DNA of 64,000 bases from Prochilodus magdalenae (GCA_024036415.1 JAMWET010001668.1:1-64000); one strand, 5' to 3'; positions 10,416 to 24,680 are shown, counted from the stretch's first letter. Notes: generated by a model from the letters alone, not told the origin. Numbers and translations are program-made.

Positions 10416-12860
10416 ATAACTAGCAATGCACAGCCATGTTATTTAATTGACATCATTATCAAATCCATCATTAGACTGAGAGTGATTAAGTAAATCAGCA
10501 TCACATTGCAAGCTCTTGAAACTGATCTCAGTCATTGTCATGTCATTTCAAAAACTCATATAGAGATGTTAGACCATTATTAATCATTTTCACATAATGT
10601 AAAGGGCATAAAAGCACAATGTAAAAGACATCATGGGTCAAAAGAATGTTGAACAAAATACTCAAGAGATTTCCTGTATGGGTTATTAGCTTATTCATCT
10701 CCAAACAAACATTATACATAAAAGAAATGATTTTAAATCATGGTATTAATTAACAGAAGGAGTGTCAATATGTTAATTATGTCAATAATTAATGATTGCC
10801 CTCATGTGCTCCAGCAACCCCGATGACCCAGGTGGATAAGTGGCTTAGAAGGTGAATGAATGGTCATTCCTCATTGACTCTGTTCTGTATTAATGTGTGT
10901 ATACATCGTTATTTCCTGATGCGTTAAGGATTAGTCTGTGCATTAATTTCGCTGTGATGAAAGCAGTAGCTAAGTATTCATTTACGCTTTTTTGTGGACC
11001 CAACACATTCACTGACAGTGCTCAATAAATCACGACAAGAACAGCACATGGTTACACCACCATGTTTGAATGATATTTGTGCAGTGTGATCGGATAGCAA
11101 GCTGTCATCCCTAAAACTTAGCAGGGTGTGGCGGATAGGGCTAGGTGTAGTGCGTATATTAAGAGACGGTAGTAAAGCACAATAAGTGACACATTGTTGA
11201 TAGTTTAGTTCACAAGTTGGCCATTTTAAACCCAAAGGAGGTCAAACATGCACAAAATTCAACAAGTATAAATTAAAAGACTGTAAGGACTAAGAGGACT
11301 ATAAGAGTATCCATGTGTAGTACAACTTCATAGATACGTCAGGATGGCAAAAATCAGATTAGGATCGGTGCACCATCATAAAAGTGCAAAATGCAATAGC
11401 CAGGATTTAAAAATTGTGACCCGGATACTATTTGGGTCAAAATCTGATTTATTTAACAATACAGTCAATAATTATTGGTAAAGGCTCATATTAAACTACT
11501 CTCAGTGGGCAATTCTCATAAAGCCTCAGTTTGACAAGACTTGGTAACTTGGAGGTAGCATGGTTTGAGTGCAGAGAGTGCTAGCAAGAAAACTGGTGAG
11601 CATAGTATTTCAACTGTTTTTCACATTTTGTTTGATGACAGTAACCAATGTCATCACCTTATGTGTTTATAAAGACAGTCTTAACGTTAAACAGCGCTGT
11701 GGGTTTTATTTTAACATTTTATCTTATTGTTGGCAATGCATCAAGAGGTGTATCACATCAGCCTGAGTGATGGAAATGCACAAGGTTTGGGCTGCACGTT
11801 TGAGCAACAGAAAAAGATGGCCGCGGTAGAAACTGATCACTATGTCTGTATTTTTCTTGTAGTTTATAAGCATTTTGTTAGAAAAGTATAAAAACAAGTC
11901 AAAGCTGATTGAAGTTCATTTTGAATCCCTCATTGGCAACACAAGTCTATACATAAACACAATATTGCTTGATTGATGCACATCTATTATTATATATTAT
12001 AATATTGCATATCTACATGATGCATGTAGATAAATTCACCCACAAATCCTCATATGTCCACATTATTAGATAAGGACATGAGTGATCCTACCCAGTGTTT
12101 AACCCAAATTGGCACCCCTCCTCACACCAATCATTAAATACATGAAAACAAAACATTACTTCATGACTCATATGCAGCTATGCTAATTTCAACGATTTAA
12201 TAGATAAGCTTAATTGCTTAAAATATCCATGGAAAATTGTTTATAGTATCCTTGGGAGCAACAACAAGATCTTTGTTCCCACCACCCCCATATCTTTTTT
12301 CTAGTGACCATGTAGTAGATGTAGTAGGTCGCACAGGTCACAGAGGTTATTTAGAACATTGTTGAACTGCACAAAGTGCTGCTGTAACGCAGGTGTTTCC
12401 ACCAACGTGAAAATTAAAATATTGATCTTTTCTGCTGCATGCAAGAACACAGACAGAGGTAGGGTTTCCTGGAAAAACTAAATGAGTTTTTTTTAATGGA
12501 CAGTGTAGTGCACACAGGTCAATACATGAAATTTTAATTGCAGTCTGATTATTTATGGGTCTGAGATATTCTTTTATTTATAGGTGAATCACTAATTCCA
12601 GAAGCAGTCAACGTCCTTGTATTTAAACAAACCATGAACAAAATGCACGTAAAGTCCTCAAGGACTTCCAGTTAATAAAAAAAGTGCTCAGTGTGGAGGT
12701 TTAAATGTCTGAGGATTCTGTTTTTCAGGAAATCACCAAGAGATTTGAGAAGTTAATGCAACAGGCACATTTCTCAGACTTTAATATGACAGCTGATCCC
12801 CAGTTTTTACGTGTACGTATGAAGTCAGGTGATGTAATGAGGATGCTTTCCCTGCAGCTG
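10036..12860. other. No recognised gene; AT-rich with one TA microsatellite
   Basis: A (TA)-rich microsatellite lies at about 10,355-10,418. The 85-codon minus ORF at 10,978-11,235 and the 65-codon plus ORF at 11,569-11,766 resemble no family I know. No exon or repeat was recognised elsewhere. Confidence 0.45.
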
Positions 12861-13399
12861 TCCTGATTTGGACAAACATCCCTTAATTTCAATCTTCGTA
12901 CAGTCCAACTCTCATCTCAGCTCACACAGACAAGAGCTCTCAGATGAATGCTATCTTGTCTTATTCTCTCCTTCTTTCTGTAACTCTATTTTCCCATCTT
13001 CTTACTTCTATCTTTCCTCTGTCACCCTCTTTTTAAGTCCTGATACTTGTTCATAAATGGAAATTATGGGTTGCATGTGGGCGGATCCTTCTCAGTGTAA
13101 CTAATATATATAATTTAAAATATAAGAACTTCTCTGCTGCTTCTCTTACTCTACATGCACACATGTCCTTGGGTCATGTCAATACACCAGTAGCGATATA
13201 TTCACAAGACGGTTCATTTTCAACCCCTTTTCCCAGATTTTTTCATTTTTTCAGTACATTAACACAGCCAAAACTGAGCGTACCTTACTACACATACCTT
13301 AAATGTACCATCTTTGGGGCAAACAACCCAGTGCCCCCAACCCCCATAGTTGGCACCTATGCCCCTTTCTCTCATTCTCATCCCACTCATTTACAAACT

Positions 13400-14180
13400 G
13401 TGTACACATACCTGCCCACTCACACTCACAAAACGAACAATGTCACAAATACATGTTACACACACCTGGCCTCTTAGCAGTTTAGCCCCGCCCACTCATA
13501 CTCACAAAATGAACAATGACACGCACTTGCCCACTTAGACCTTTAACCATGCCCACTCACAAAACGAACAATGTCACAATACATATTACACACACCTGGC
13601 CTCTTAGCGGTTTAGCCCCGCCCACTCACACTCACAAAATGAGCAATGACACGCACTTGCCCACTTAGGACTTTAACCACGCCCACTCATACTCACAAAA
13701 AGAACAATGGCAAAATACATGTTACACACACCTGGCCTCTCAGCAGTTTAGCCCCGCCCACTCACACTCACAAAATGAGCAATGATACGCACTTACCCAA
13801 TTAGGACTTTAACCACGCCCACTCATACTCACAAAACGAACAATGTCACAAATACATGTTGCACACACCTGGCCTCTTAGCAGCTTAGCCCCGCCCACTC
13901 ACACTCACAAAATTAACAATGACACACACTTGCCCACCTAGGACTTTAACCACACCCACTCATACTCACAAAACGAACAATGTCACAATACATGTTACAC
14001 ACACCTGACCTCTTAGAAGTTCAGCCCCGCCCACTCACACTCACAAAATAAACAATGACATGCACTTGCCCACTTAGGACTTTAACCACACCCACTCATA
14101 CTCACAAAACGAACAATGTCACAATACACGTTACACACACCTGCCCACTTAGAAGTTCAGCCCTGCCTACTCACACTGGA
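13400..14180 (+). repeat. Minisatellite, about 136-bp unit, 5-6 copies
   Basis: The motif 'actcacaaaacgaacaatg' recurs at about 13,422, 13,558, 13,690 (variant), 13,824, 13,962 and 14,100, a period of 130-136 bp. Each unit contains two related half-units, one with 'cctggcctcttag' and one with 'cttgcccacttagga', joined by 'ccccgcccactca'. Short open frames through it are translations of the repeat. Confidence 0.9.
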
Positions 14181-14630
14181 GATGTAAGGAGAGTCCGATC
14201 CAGGGCAGCTAATCAGAACAGAAATCATTTATGCATATGAGTCAGTAAAAAAGTAAGGAGTGTTGGGACTGATACAGATTGATACCTGATTTTAAAACCT
14301 CATACCTGGATCCACTGCTCATGTTGTGTACTTTCACTGACATCCAATTAAAAGCCAGGAAGCACGCAGCTCCCTCTCAGGTACTGCCCTCAGGACTGAA
14401 ATTAACGCACCCATATAAAATGACTCATTCAGAGACGGAGTTGGAGTAAGTTTATATCCAGTTACACACCCACACACTCTGAGTCCATGACTGCGCTGCT
14501 AATGAGGCACACTCACACTCTCACACACACAGGTTAATCTCACCCACAGCATGGTGGAGCGAGCTGTAATGATTGTCACTTGCCGGAGGCCTTTGTCTTT
14601 GACCCTGATCATGCAGGTCTTACCTCCGAG

Positions 14631-14653
14631 AGAGAGAGAGAGAGAGAGAGAGC
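14631..14653 (+). repeat. (GA)n microsatellite
   Basis: A run of 'ga' dinucleotides interrupts otherwise unique sequence. Confidence 0.85.
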
Positions 14654-16040
14654 AGAATGGACAGAAATGGAGAAGAGAAATCGGATGCTCCCTGTTTAAA
14701 TTGCCTGCTTGACAGTTTCCATAACAACTACTATACCTGCTTCAGCATCCGTCATTAAAACAGCACTTTAGCTTGTTTGGTGAGCACTGAAGAGTGCATG
14801 TGAGCCATGAGGAAGAAAGAGAGGAAGAGAAAATGGATTGTACACTCCAGCAGCGAACTAGAAGCCTAGTGCTGTACTTCCTAGGGACCGGCCTCAAGAC
14901 CATAAACCAGGTCTCCGTCTCATCTTGGTCTCAGCCTCATTTGGACTCGACCTTGACTCAGTCTCAGGGAGAGGTGGACTCAGAAATTATTCTCTAGGCC
15001 AACTGAGTGTGATGCCTCGGTCTGATGTAACTGAATTATTGTTGGATATTATTAAAAAGTCAACAGCTTCATCTGTATATAAACCTCCATGCTTCACGCT
15101 GTCCCTCATGGTGCGTCACTGATACGCACACACAGCCGCGTTGCTGGGATACAGGCAAAAGCAGCAGTTTAAAACAGCAATAAGAGAGACAACTTACTTT
15201 CTTCCATCACCTGTTGGAGAAAAGTGGACGTCTAACAGCAATGCCTGCTGGACAGCCAGCACTGAATCTCAGATAAACATATGGAGCACAGCAACATTTG
15301 AAAGCTGTGCTTGGAGGACGTTTTCTGAGCACAGCGATGCTGAGGTTGGCCTCCTAAACAGGTGTCAGAACGTAACTGCTGCTGTATAAGAGAAAACAAG
15401 AAATCCAAACAAGTAACTGGCGAATAAGGAGCTGACTTCAGCCTTATACTGAACACCAAGATGGCACAGGGAGTTCATTTGAACATTCGAACAAGACATT
15501 AACAAAGTTTCCTCATGAGGAACAGAGAAAGAAGCTGCTCAGAGCTCAGAGCTAGATCAGGAGAGTTGCAGCTCTTCAGGGTGGGCCATAGATGCACTTA
15601 GTTTTTGTCTGCGTGCTTTGCAGGAGTAAAGCCGGGTGCCCCTGTAGAGGCCACTACCTGTAGGTGACCTTTGCCCTGGTTCCTGTTCTCTTAACTGACA
15701 TTCAAGAGAAAGGAATAGAAAGAGAATGTGGCCAGGGTGTTCTGACTTATTTACTTGTTTTGGTGATATGTTCAACATTAGCAAGTTTACAACTTGGCGT
15801 GAGGCAGTCAAGCTGGATTATTAAATGAAATGAATGAAGATTGTTGTCAGTCCACTCCTGTTTAGAGAGATGCTACCAGTTACAAGCCCGCACACTGTAC
15901 TGTATAAGACCAAAGATAATGTGTATAATTTGGTAAACCTTTCCAAACTGTTCTTGGAGATTTGTCAAATCACCGGCTGTGATAAAATGCATCCTTCGAC
16001 CGGACAGTATGTCGTAGTTGGGGGCGCCCTTTATGGGTAG
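14654..16040. other. No recognised gene
   Basis: Several 60-85-codon open frames on both strands lack known motifs or a consistent exon structure. Confidence 0.4.
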
Positions 16041-16578
16041 TGTCGGGCAAGTAGCCGTAAGGCCTGGAAAAAGTGCTGTTTCCACAAGAGTCCATTTCCC
16101 TTCACCTTTATTTACACACCAACGAAGATAATTTACATATTTACAATATTTACAAGTACGCGCACATTCAGGAAAATAAACGAAAACAATTCAGAAAAAC
16201 AATAATCTCTACCAGCTAGAGATGTTTTAGATCTAATGACTGCAAGTCATGTGGATCTAGATCTGGTCTCTCTTGATAACAATTCTCTCTTATCCCCCCA
16301 GTACCCCTAATAGCACCACATATGAGCAGGTTGCCCGTCCCCTGGGCTAAACCATTAGTGAATTGAGGTAATACTGGAAGCTCACAACCTCAGTCTGCTC
16401 TGTCCCACCTGGTATGTTCTCCACTTCTCTTCTACAGAGATTGGACTCCCCCAGGTAGGTAAAGCTAAGGTGAATCCTACACTTGCCTTTTGACCCATAC
16501 CTCTACTGTTGAGCAGTGTACAGGTAAGTATACATAATCTTTGGGTATTCTGTGATGTGTGCAATGCCTCACATCACA
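16041..16578 (-). mobile_element. Solo LTR candidate (minus strand)
   Basis: Read on the minus strand the segment begins TG ('tgtgatgtgaggcattgc') and ends CA ('...cttgcccgaca'). It has a polyadenylation signal, 'gtgtaaataaaggtgaagg', about 80 bp before the end. That layout fits a 538-bp LTR. No target duplication was found and no internal genes are present, so it could be a different repeat. Confidence 0.4.
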
Positions 16579-17383
16579 CCGGCCTTTAAAAACAATTTGG
16601 TTAATTTAGTTCACTTAGGTTTACGATGAGTTTTGCTCTGATTGACAGCACTTATGATCTGTGTTTTCAGAGTTCAAATATGTAAGTTAGCTCTACTGTT
16701 AGTACAGCACAACAATTTTACTCTAATGAGTGGAAAAATTAACGGTTGTTGATGTGAGAACATCAGGGTCTTAAGCAGCACTTTATGACATCAGGAGCCT
16801 GGTTAGAGAGAGGAAGGCATGTTTCAGGCCCAGCGAATGGTCTCCTGTTTAATGCCTTCATTCTGCAGTTTCAACTGGCATATTTCAGTGTGACTTGGCT
16901 AATGAGGTTAATGGTCTCATTAGTATCACTCTATAGTTTTACAATTCTGGACCTGGTTTAGTTCAACTCCTTGCGAGTAGATTTGAACTGAGCTAGCATT
17001 ATCATGGCCATTATGCCTAATGTTGTGGTAAGGTTGTGACCTTTACGATTACTAGCTGTGAAAAGGACTATACAGTCTAACGTCTGTGACTCAAGGTTGG
17101 ATGCACAGGTGTTTTGAATAGTGGTTGCATAATTTTGCAGCAGATCTTGGTTAAGCCTGCCAATGCTGTCTCCACACCACCCAGTGGATCTGCTCCAATT
17201 GACTGGAATTTACCTGTGATTAGTTAGACATGCAGGTTTAAAAAAGCTTAACTGTACAATTAGGTTCTCAAACACTGCACGCTTATTAGCACTTGGAATT
17301 TGGATAAAAATACAGCTAAGTACAGTACAAAAGAGATTCTAAGGTTTTGATTGATTGGTGTCTGCTAATTAGATGTTAACTCT
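16579..17383. other. No recognised gene
   Basis: No open frames of note. The sequence leads directly into the 46-bp minisatellite. Confidence 0.4.
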
Positions 17384-18674
17384 GACCTGCAGTTTGCTAT
17401 TTAAGCACTAGAGGGAGACAGTAGGCTGTATTCTGCATTTTGCTGTTTGACCACTAGAGGGAGCAAGTGGGCTCTAAGCTGCAGTTTACTGTTTCAACAC
17501 CAGGGGAGTCTGTGGGCTCTGCCCTGCAGTTTGCTGTTTAAGCACTACAGAGAGCCAGTGGGCTCTAACTTGCAGTTTGCTATTTTAGCACTAAAGACAA
17601 TCTGTGTGCTCTAACCTGCAGTTTAATATTTAAGCACTAGAGGGAGCCAGTAGGCTCTGACCTGCAGTTTAATATTTTAGCACTAGAGGAAGCCAGTGGG
17701 CTCTAACCTGCAGTTTGCTTTTTGACCACTAGAGGGAGCATATGGGTTTCTAACCAGCAATTTCCTATTTTAGCACTAAAGGGAGCCAGTGGGCTCTGAC
17801 TTGCAGTTTGCTATATAAGCACTAGAGGGAACCAGTGGGCTCTAACCAGCAATTTCCTATTTTAGCACTAAAGGGAGCCAGTGGGCTCTGACCTGCAGTT
17901 TGCTATATAAGTACTAGAGGGAACCAGTGGGCTCTAACCTGCAGTTTGCTATTGAAGCACTAGAGGGAGACAGTAGGCTCTATTCTGCATTTTGCTGTTT
18001 GACCACTAGAGGGAGCAAGTGGGCTCTAAGCTGCAGTTTACTGTTTCAACACCAGGGGAGTCTGTGGGCTCTGCCCTGCAGTTTGCTGTTTTAGCACTAG
18101 AGGGAGCAATGGCCTCTAACATGCAGTTTGCTATTTTAGCACTAAAGGCATTCTGTGTGCTCTAACCTGCAGTTTAATATTTAAGCACTAGAGGGAGCTA
18201 GTAGGCTCTGAACTGCAGTTTAATATTTTAGCACTAGAGGGAACCAGTGGGCTCTAACCTGCAGTTTGCTATTGAAGCACTAGAGGGAGACAGTAGGCTC
18301 TATTCTGCATTTTGCTGTTTGACCACTAGAGGGAGCAAGTGGGCTCTAAGCTGCAGTTTACTGTTTCAACACCAGGGGAGTCTGTGGGCTCTGCCCTGCA
18401 GTTTGCTGTTTAAGCACTACAGAGAGCCAGTGGGCTCTAACTTGCAGTTTGCTATTTTAGCACTAAAGGCATTCTGTGTGCTCTAACCTGCAGTTTAATA
18501 TTTAAGCACTAGAGGGAGCTAGTAGGCTCTGAACTGCAGTTTAATATTTTAGCACTAGAGGGAGACAGTGGGCTCTAACCTGCAGTTTGCTATTTAAGCA
18601 CTAGAGGGAGACAGTAGGCTCATTCTGCATTTTGATGTTTGACCACTAGAGGGAGCAAGTGGGCTCTAAGCTGC
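17384..18674 (+). repeat. 46-bp minisatellite with higher-order repeats, about 28 monomers
   Basis: Monomers begin at 17,389, 17,435, 17,481, 17,526 and 17,572 ('gcagtttgct...'), a period of 45-46 bp. The typical body is 'agcactagagggagccagtg' plus 'ggctctaacct'. A distinctive trio of variants ('ttctgcattttgctg', 'ctgcagtttactgtttcaac', 'accaggggagtctg') recurs near 17,430, 17,975 and 18,300, and begins again at about 18,620. The last spacings are about 322 bp, or seven monomers. Some monomers carry 'ccactagagggagc', one mismatch from a CTCF core. Confidence 0.95.
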
Positions 18675-18814
18675 TTTTAAATTCACCAAAATCTATATTT
18701 AGACACTTTTAGATTACAAGGCATTAATTCCAGCAGCATAAGTGATTACATTTAAAAAACATTCTCCTATACAATGATATTTAACTGAATTGAAATGTTT
18801 TTGTAAATAAAAAA

Positions 18815-18817
<3 letters not shown>

Positions 18818-18878
<61 letters not shown>
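18818..18878. repeat. (TA)n microsatellite, insertion site of the Tc1 element
   Basis: About 30 TA dinucleotides run up to the Tc1 left end at 18,879. Tc1/mariner elements insert at TA, so the array offered many equivalent targets. Confidence 0.95.
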
Positions 18879-20498
<1,620 letters not shown>

Positions 20499-20519
20499 TA
20501 TAATAGGCACCAAATGTAT

Positions 20520-21134
20520 GGTAATTACGGTAGCTAGGCTAGTGTTTCCTCCTTGGAGGAAGTACAAATATGGCGCCATGCAGAAACACAAGCATGTGTG
20601 CGGGTGTGTGTTCGGCCCTCCCACGTCCCACGTCCGTACTGTAAAACGGAGTTGGACTACTGCTAAGGAAAGCTGTGAGCGCAGTTCAGAGGTTAGCACG
20701 ATATAGCAGTGTAGTATTTGGGCAGTTGGTTTGAATGGATTTCTGTAATGTTGTGTTTACTGAATGTGGATATGTAGGTGCTGTGTGGTGTGCTGGTTTA
20801 AGCAGCGTGAGGCACGTGTGGGGTTCGAGGTTATGGTAGAGTTGACTTTTTGTTTTGGTGTTGCATTTATGTGTAATGTGAGTCGGTGTGTTTGTAGAAG
20901 TATATGATTTTTTTTCTTTCCAATGATCTCCAGCCTATGTCACTGTTTTATATTGTTGAACAATACTGTCGATGATATGTTGTATGTAATTGGGTAATTT
21001 TAGTAAGAGTGGTCTGACTTTAGGGCCCTGTCAGTGCCATTATTTTTATAATTTGGTATTGTGAACTAATAAATGAATTAATGACTTAAATTGCGGGGGA
21101 GTTTATTTGCCTCTTGTATTATCAAACCTTGTAA

Positions 21135-21198
<64 letters not shown>

Positions 21199-22532
21199 CT
21201 GATGTTTTGAGAACTACCTGATGTTTTGAGAACATAAGAGCCATGGGACATGGAAACACACTCAGCCCAGCAACATCAGGTATCTTAAAGGAATCCCTAG
21301 TCCTGATCACCCAAGCATAACCATGTGACTTTGTTTCTGTGATGCTCTGATTTTAAAATTTTGAATTCATCAGATCAATTATGTGCCAGGACATGAGTTG
21401 ATTGTCCAAAACAAAGAAGGCTTGCCATTCCTGGTCAGATTTTGAGGGCTGAAACCAAACGTGATATGTGATTGATTGTGATCGTTAAAGATCATAGACA
21501 TGCAGTGTTTACAGTGCAGTATTTATTCATTTCATATAATGAGTGTCTGATGCAGTCAGCTCGGACAGAGGCTCTTTCTAGAGTTTTTTTTTTTCAGCAC
21601 ACAGTACAGAGCTATTTTGAGGTCACTGGAGATTTAGCAGAGATCGCAGTGAACTCTCTGTTAGGGTCTATGTTGACGGTCGAGTTCTTTGGACCACTTT
21701 AGGGTTAAAAGAAAGAACTGCATGTCAGGCCATGCTTGTTTTTGTTTAATAGACAGGTCATGTTTCCCTGACCTTTACATATAGTATGGTGTGTACATGT
21801 GTTGCTTGCCTGGAGAGTCTTGTTATTAATCATTGCTTAATTTAGCCTATTTTTTAAATGAATGGCTAGCTGGTTAATCTATCTGGTAAAAGAACACTGG
21901 AGAAGGCCATGAGGCCTGTTTCAGTAGAAACAGTAAATAAATAAATATGTAGCTTCGGAGGCTTTGTTTGACTGTACTGTAGGAAGTAGTTTTCCTTTTA
22001 TTACCTTGAATCTATTTGTATTTTGTAAATTCGGTGCTCTCCTTTATGCTGTGGTGTAGACTTTGTGGGTCAAGTTGTGTAATAGGAATATTAACTACTA
22101 CTGCTGGTAACATCTGCTGTTTAATCACGTTGAAAGCAGCGTAGAGAACAGTATGCTGTGCAGAGGTTGAAAAACTTCCACCTCTTGTGAGAGACCCCAG
22201 TTGACTTCACAGGGTCCTCTTACTTGAGCTGCAAGAGACGGGCCTCTCGCTGGTGGTCTGCAATGGCCAATGCATCCATGTGAAAATGGGTAACTGCACT
22301 GTAATCTGATGCTACATTCGAACATGAGTAACCATATGTGTGCTGCAGCTTGAAATATTAAACCTTGTGTTTTTATACTTAACAGGAACCAACGGTGATG
22401 GTCTGCTTAAGGATTGCTACCGGGCGGTGCACAGAAAATTACGAAGGGTTATCTGATGCTGTTGTGTCGGCCCGACTCCTGGCTATGGAAGAGGAGGAAG
22501 CTTCAGAGACTATTCAGCCCCATCTCTCATAA
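20520..22532 (+). other. Weak candidate two-exon gene of unknown function
   Basis: ATG at 20,578 opens a 38-codon frame ending exactly before GT at 20,692 ('tcagag|gttagc'). A frame starting after 'tatacttaacag' at 22,386 continues for 48 codons to TAA at 22,530. Both boundaries are phase 0, so the join is in frame and would give 86 residues with an acidic tail ('LLAMEEEEASETIQPHLS'). A YY1-like 'aaatatggcgcc' overlaps the start. I recognise no domain. The protein resembles nothing I know, and the structure may be chance. Confidence 0.2.
21135..21198. repeat. Compound (GT)n(AT)n(AC)n self-complementary microsatellite
   Basis: A GT run (21,135-21,150), an AT run (to about 21,182) and an AC run (to 21,198) form a near-perfect palindrome. 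Confidence 0.9.
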
Positions 22533-22669
22533 AGACACAGCTGGGATGAAAGTGCGAAGGAGGAAAGCCGGGACGCTTTTATTTTTTTACAAAAAAGGAG
22601 GACATGCATCTCTTTCAGAGGTTTATGTTGACAAACAATACTATTGCTTATTTTTATTTTACAGGTTGG

Positions 22670-22990
22670 TTAGCTCTAACATGTGATTTGCTATTTCTGC
22701 ACTAGAGGGAGCCAGTGGGCTTTAGCCTGTAGTGTTTTATTTTAGCACTACATGTACATTTATGGCGTTTACCTGATGCTCTTATCCAGAGTGAATTACA
22801 GGGTTAATCATATTACAGGTAAGCCGATGTGGTGTTAGGAGTCCTGCCCAAGGACTCTTCCTTGGTGTAGCACAGTGTAGTCACCCAGACTGGAATCAAA
22901 CCCCAATCTACCGCATGGTGTGATAGCTTAGTGACAAGTGGTGTTATCCGTTGAGCCACACCAACCACTACAAGGGCACTTTATAATAAA
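22670..22990. repeat. Stray copies of the 46-bp monomer, split by a SINE
   Basis: 'tgcactagagggagccagtg' at about 22,697 and 'ttattttagcacta' at about 22,737 match the minisatellite at 17.4-18.7 kb. The SINE at 22,753-22,965 interrupts the second monomer. Confidence 0.7.
22753..22965 (-). mobile_element. tRNA-derived SINE, family A (minus)
   Basis: The minus strand carries 'ggttggtgtggctcaacgga' (head), a B-box-like 'gggtttgattcc', and a tail ending in '...cataaatgtacatg'. The 7-bp target duplication 'cactaca' lies at 22,746-22,752 and 22,966-22,972. Confidence 0.8.
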
Positions 22991-23816
22991 ACATTATAAT
23001 AAAACATTAGGCCATACTATATCCAGTATAGCCATTATTTATTTAATGATTTGGGGCTGTGATGATGAGTAAATGGTAAAATGTCTAGATAAAATGATGG
23101 ATTAATGTGTTTATTTCCATTATTTAAAACCACAGATATTTAACACTTAGCACATTCTGAACTAATAGAACCGGTTCCATTTGTGTTGGAGGGGTGACCA
23201 AGCCTCAAATCTGAGTTTTGCAGAAAAAAAGAAAGCATACTTTTCAAAATTATTAACACTGATTTCACATTGATATTTATTATATTACAATAAAGCAAAT
23301 ACACGTTTAACTTTTGTAGCTTGTCCTTTATTTATTTATTTTATACCACCGGGGCCTGCATCTGTTGCACTGGCTAAAAGACAAATGATGACTTTGTCCC
23401 TGTTATTACTCCACAAGTCTGTATCTTTAATAATTGTCCTCCCTGCATTCTCAGTGGTAAATGAAGCACATTTAGCTGATAGCATACAAGGCACCTTAAA
23501 TAAAGTAAAAGCAGGACTGGCGTTTCAGGAAATGGATTGGCATGTACTGTGCTACTTGGCAACAATCAATTCCATGACAATTTTCAATAAAAAGTTTTCT
23601 AACCTAAAATAAATTAATCTTAACATTACGTTTTCATTCTGTGGTGTGCCATGAGTATTTGCCAAGCAAATGCAACTTGCAGATGTACTATTTTAGCTGC
23701 GTGGTGCTCTAAACATGCCACAAGAAGTGCAGTAGAATCACTGTATGCCAGTCAGCAGCACAGAATTCACACTGCCGCACTGGAATTTAATCAGTCCACT
23801 GCTAATTTAGTGCATT
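22991..23816. other. No recognised gene
   Basis: AT-rich; overlapping short ORFs near 23,374-23,612 on both strands have no recognisable features. Confidence 0.4.
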
Positions 23817-24420
23817 TGTAACCGGTCCGCTCAGCGCAGGCGCAGTTTGGCACCCGGTTACCAGTACTCTGCGTTGTGTTGTGCGAAGGAAGAACAACAG
23901 GAGCCTCGATGTGGTACCACAGGGGACGAGTCATTTATTTGTGGCAGTCTGAAGGTGCAAAAAAAACAACATTGAGAATATACCAAACAACAATTAGCTC
24001 CCTGCAGTGGACCATTTTTTTATGAATAATTTTTATACAGAACAGTTTAACATAAAAACAAACAGACATGAAAACTATATACAAAAGAAGCGAGATAGAG
24101 CATACCTGGATGTGCAAAAAAAAAAAAAAAAACACAATGAGAATAAGCATCGGCCTCGTGTCTGCCCGTAATGGCCTCTGTGCAACAAGGAGGTGGGGGA
24201 GGGGGTTAGCCTAGCACATACCGGGAACTGTAGCCTGCTGACTTCTCACGGTTAATCCCAAAAAATAAATCAACAAATCATCCAGTTTACGTATCTCTTA
24301 ACACCTCGCTCTATATTACACCATATTTACACCGTTTAACTGGCCTCTCAACACGGAGCATAGACTCGACTAACCTCTTTCCAGCTGCACTCGCAGCAGA
24401 CTGGAAAGGGCTAGGCTGAT
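23817..24420 (-). mobile_element. Possible LTR-like repeat (minus strand)
   Basis: On the minus strand 'ccacaaataaatgactcgtc' supplies a polyadenylation signal, followed by a GC-richer segment ending near 23,817. The body contains a tandem echo of 'gtgcaaaaaaaa...acattgagaata' at 23,957 and 24,113. No target duplication or internal genes were found. The plus-strand right flank (24,420-24,470) is GC-box-rich ('agccccgcccccaag'). Confidence 0.3.
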
Positions 24421-24666
24421 GCAACGCACGAAGCGGAAGCCCCGCCCCCAAGAGGGAAAACGTAAAGGAAATCAAAGCTTATTTTATAAAAAAAAAACTG
24501 AAAATAAATGCATTTTAACAATTACTGTTAGCGAAATCAAAATGAAAGGGACAACAAACAAAAATTTGAAGATTTCAAGTGAACAAAAAAATAAAAACAC
24601 AAATAACAGCGTTACATATTGCTTGATGTATTGTTTTACTGTGTAAGGTGGTGTTACTCGTTGTGG

Positions 24667-24680
24667 CCTCTAGATGGCAG
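24667..24680 (+). promoter_or_regulatory. CTCF-like core motif, single copy
   Basis: 'cctctagatggcag' matches 13 of 14 positions of the vertebrate CTCF core CCASYAGRKGGCRS (T for A at position 3). A weaker reverse-oriented match lies at 24,789-24,802. Binding is inferred from sequence only. Confidence 0.35.

Noticed and set aside
14794..15459. Cluster of 65-82-codon frames on both strands
   Set aside because: They overlap one another in several frames, lack motifs and have no consistent splice sites.
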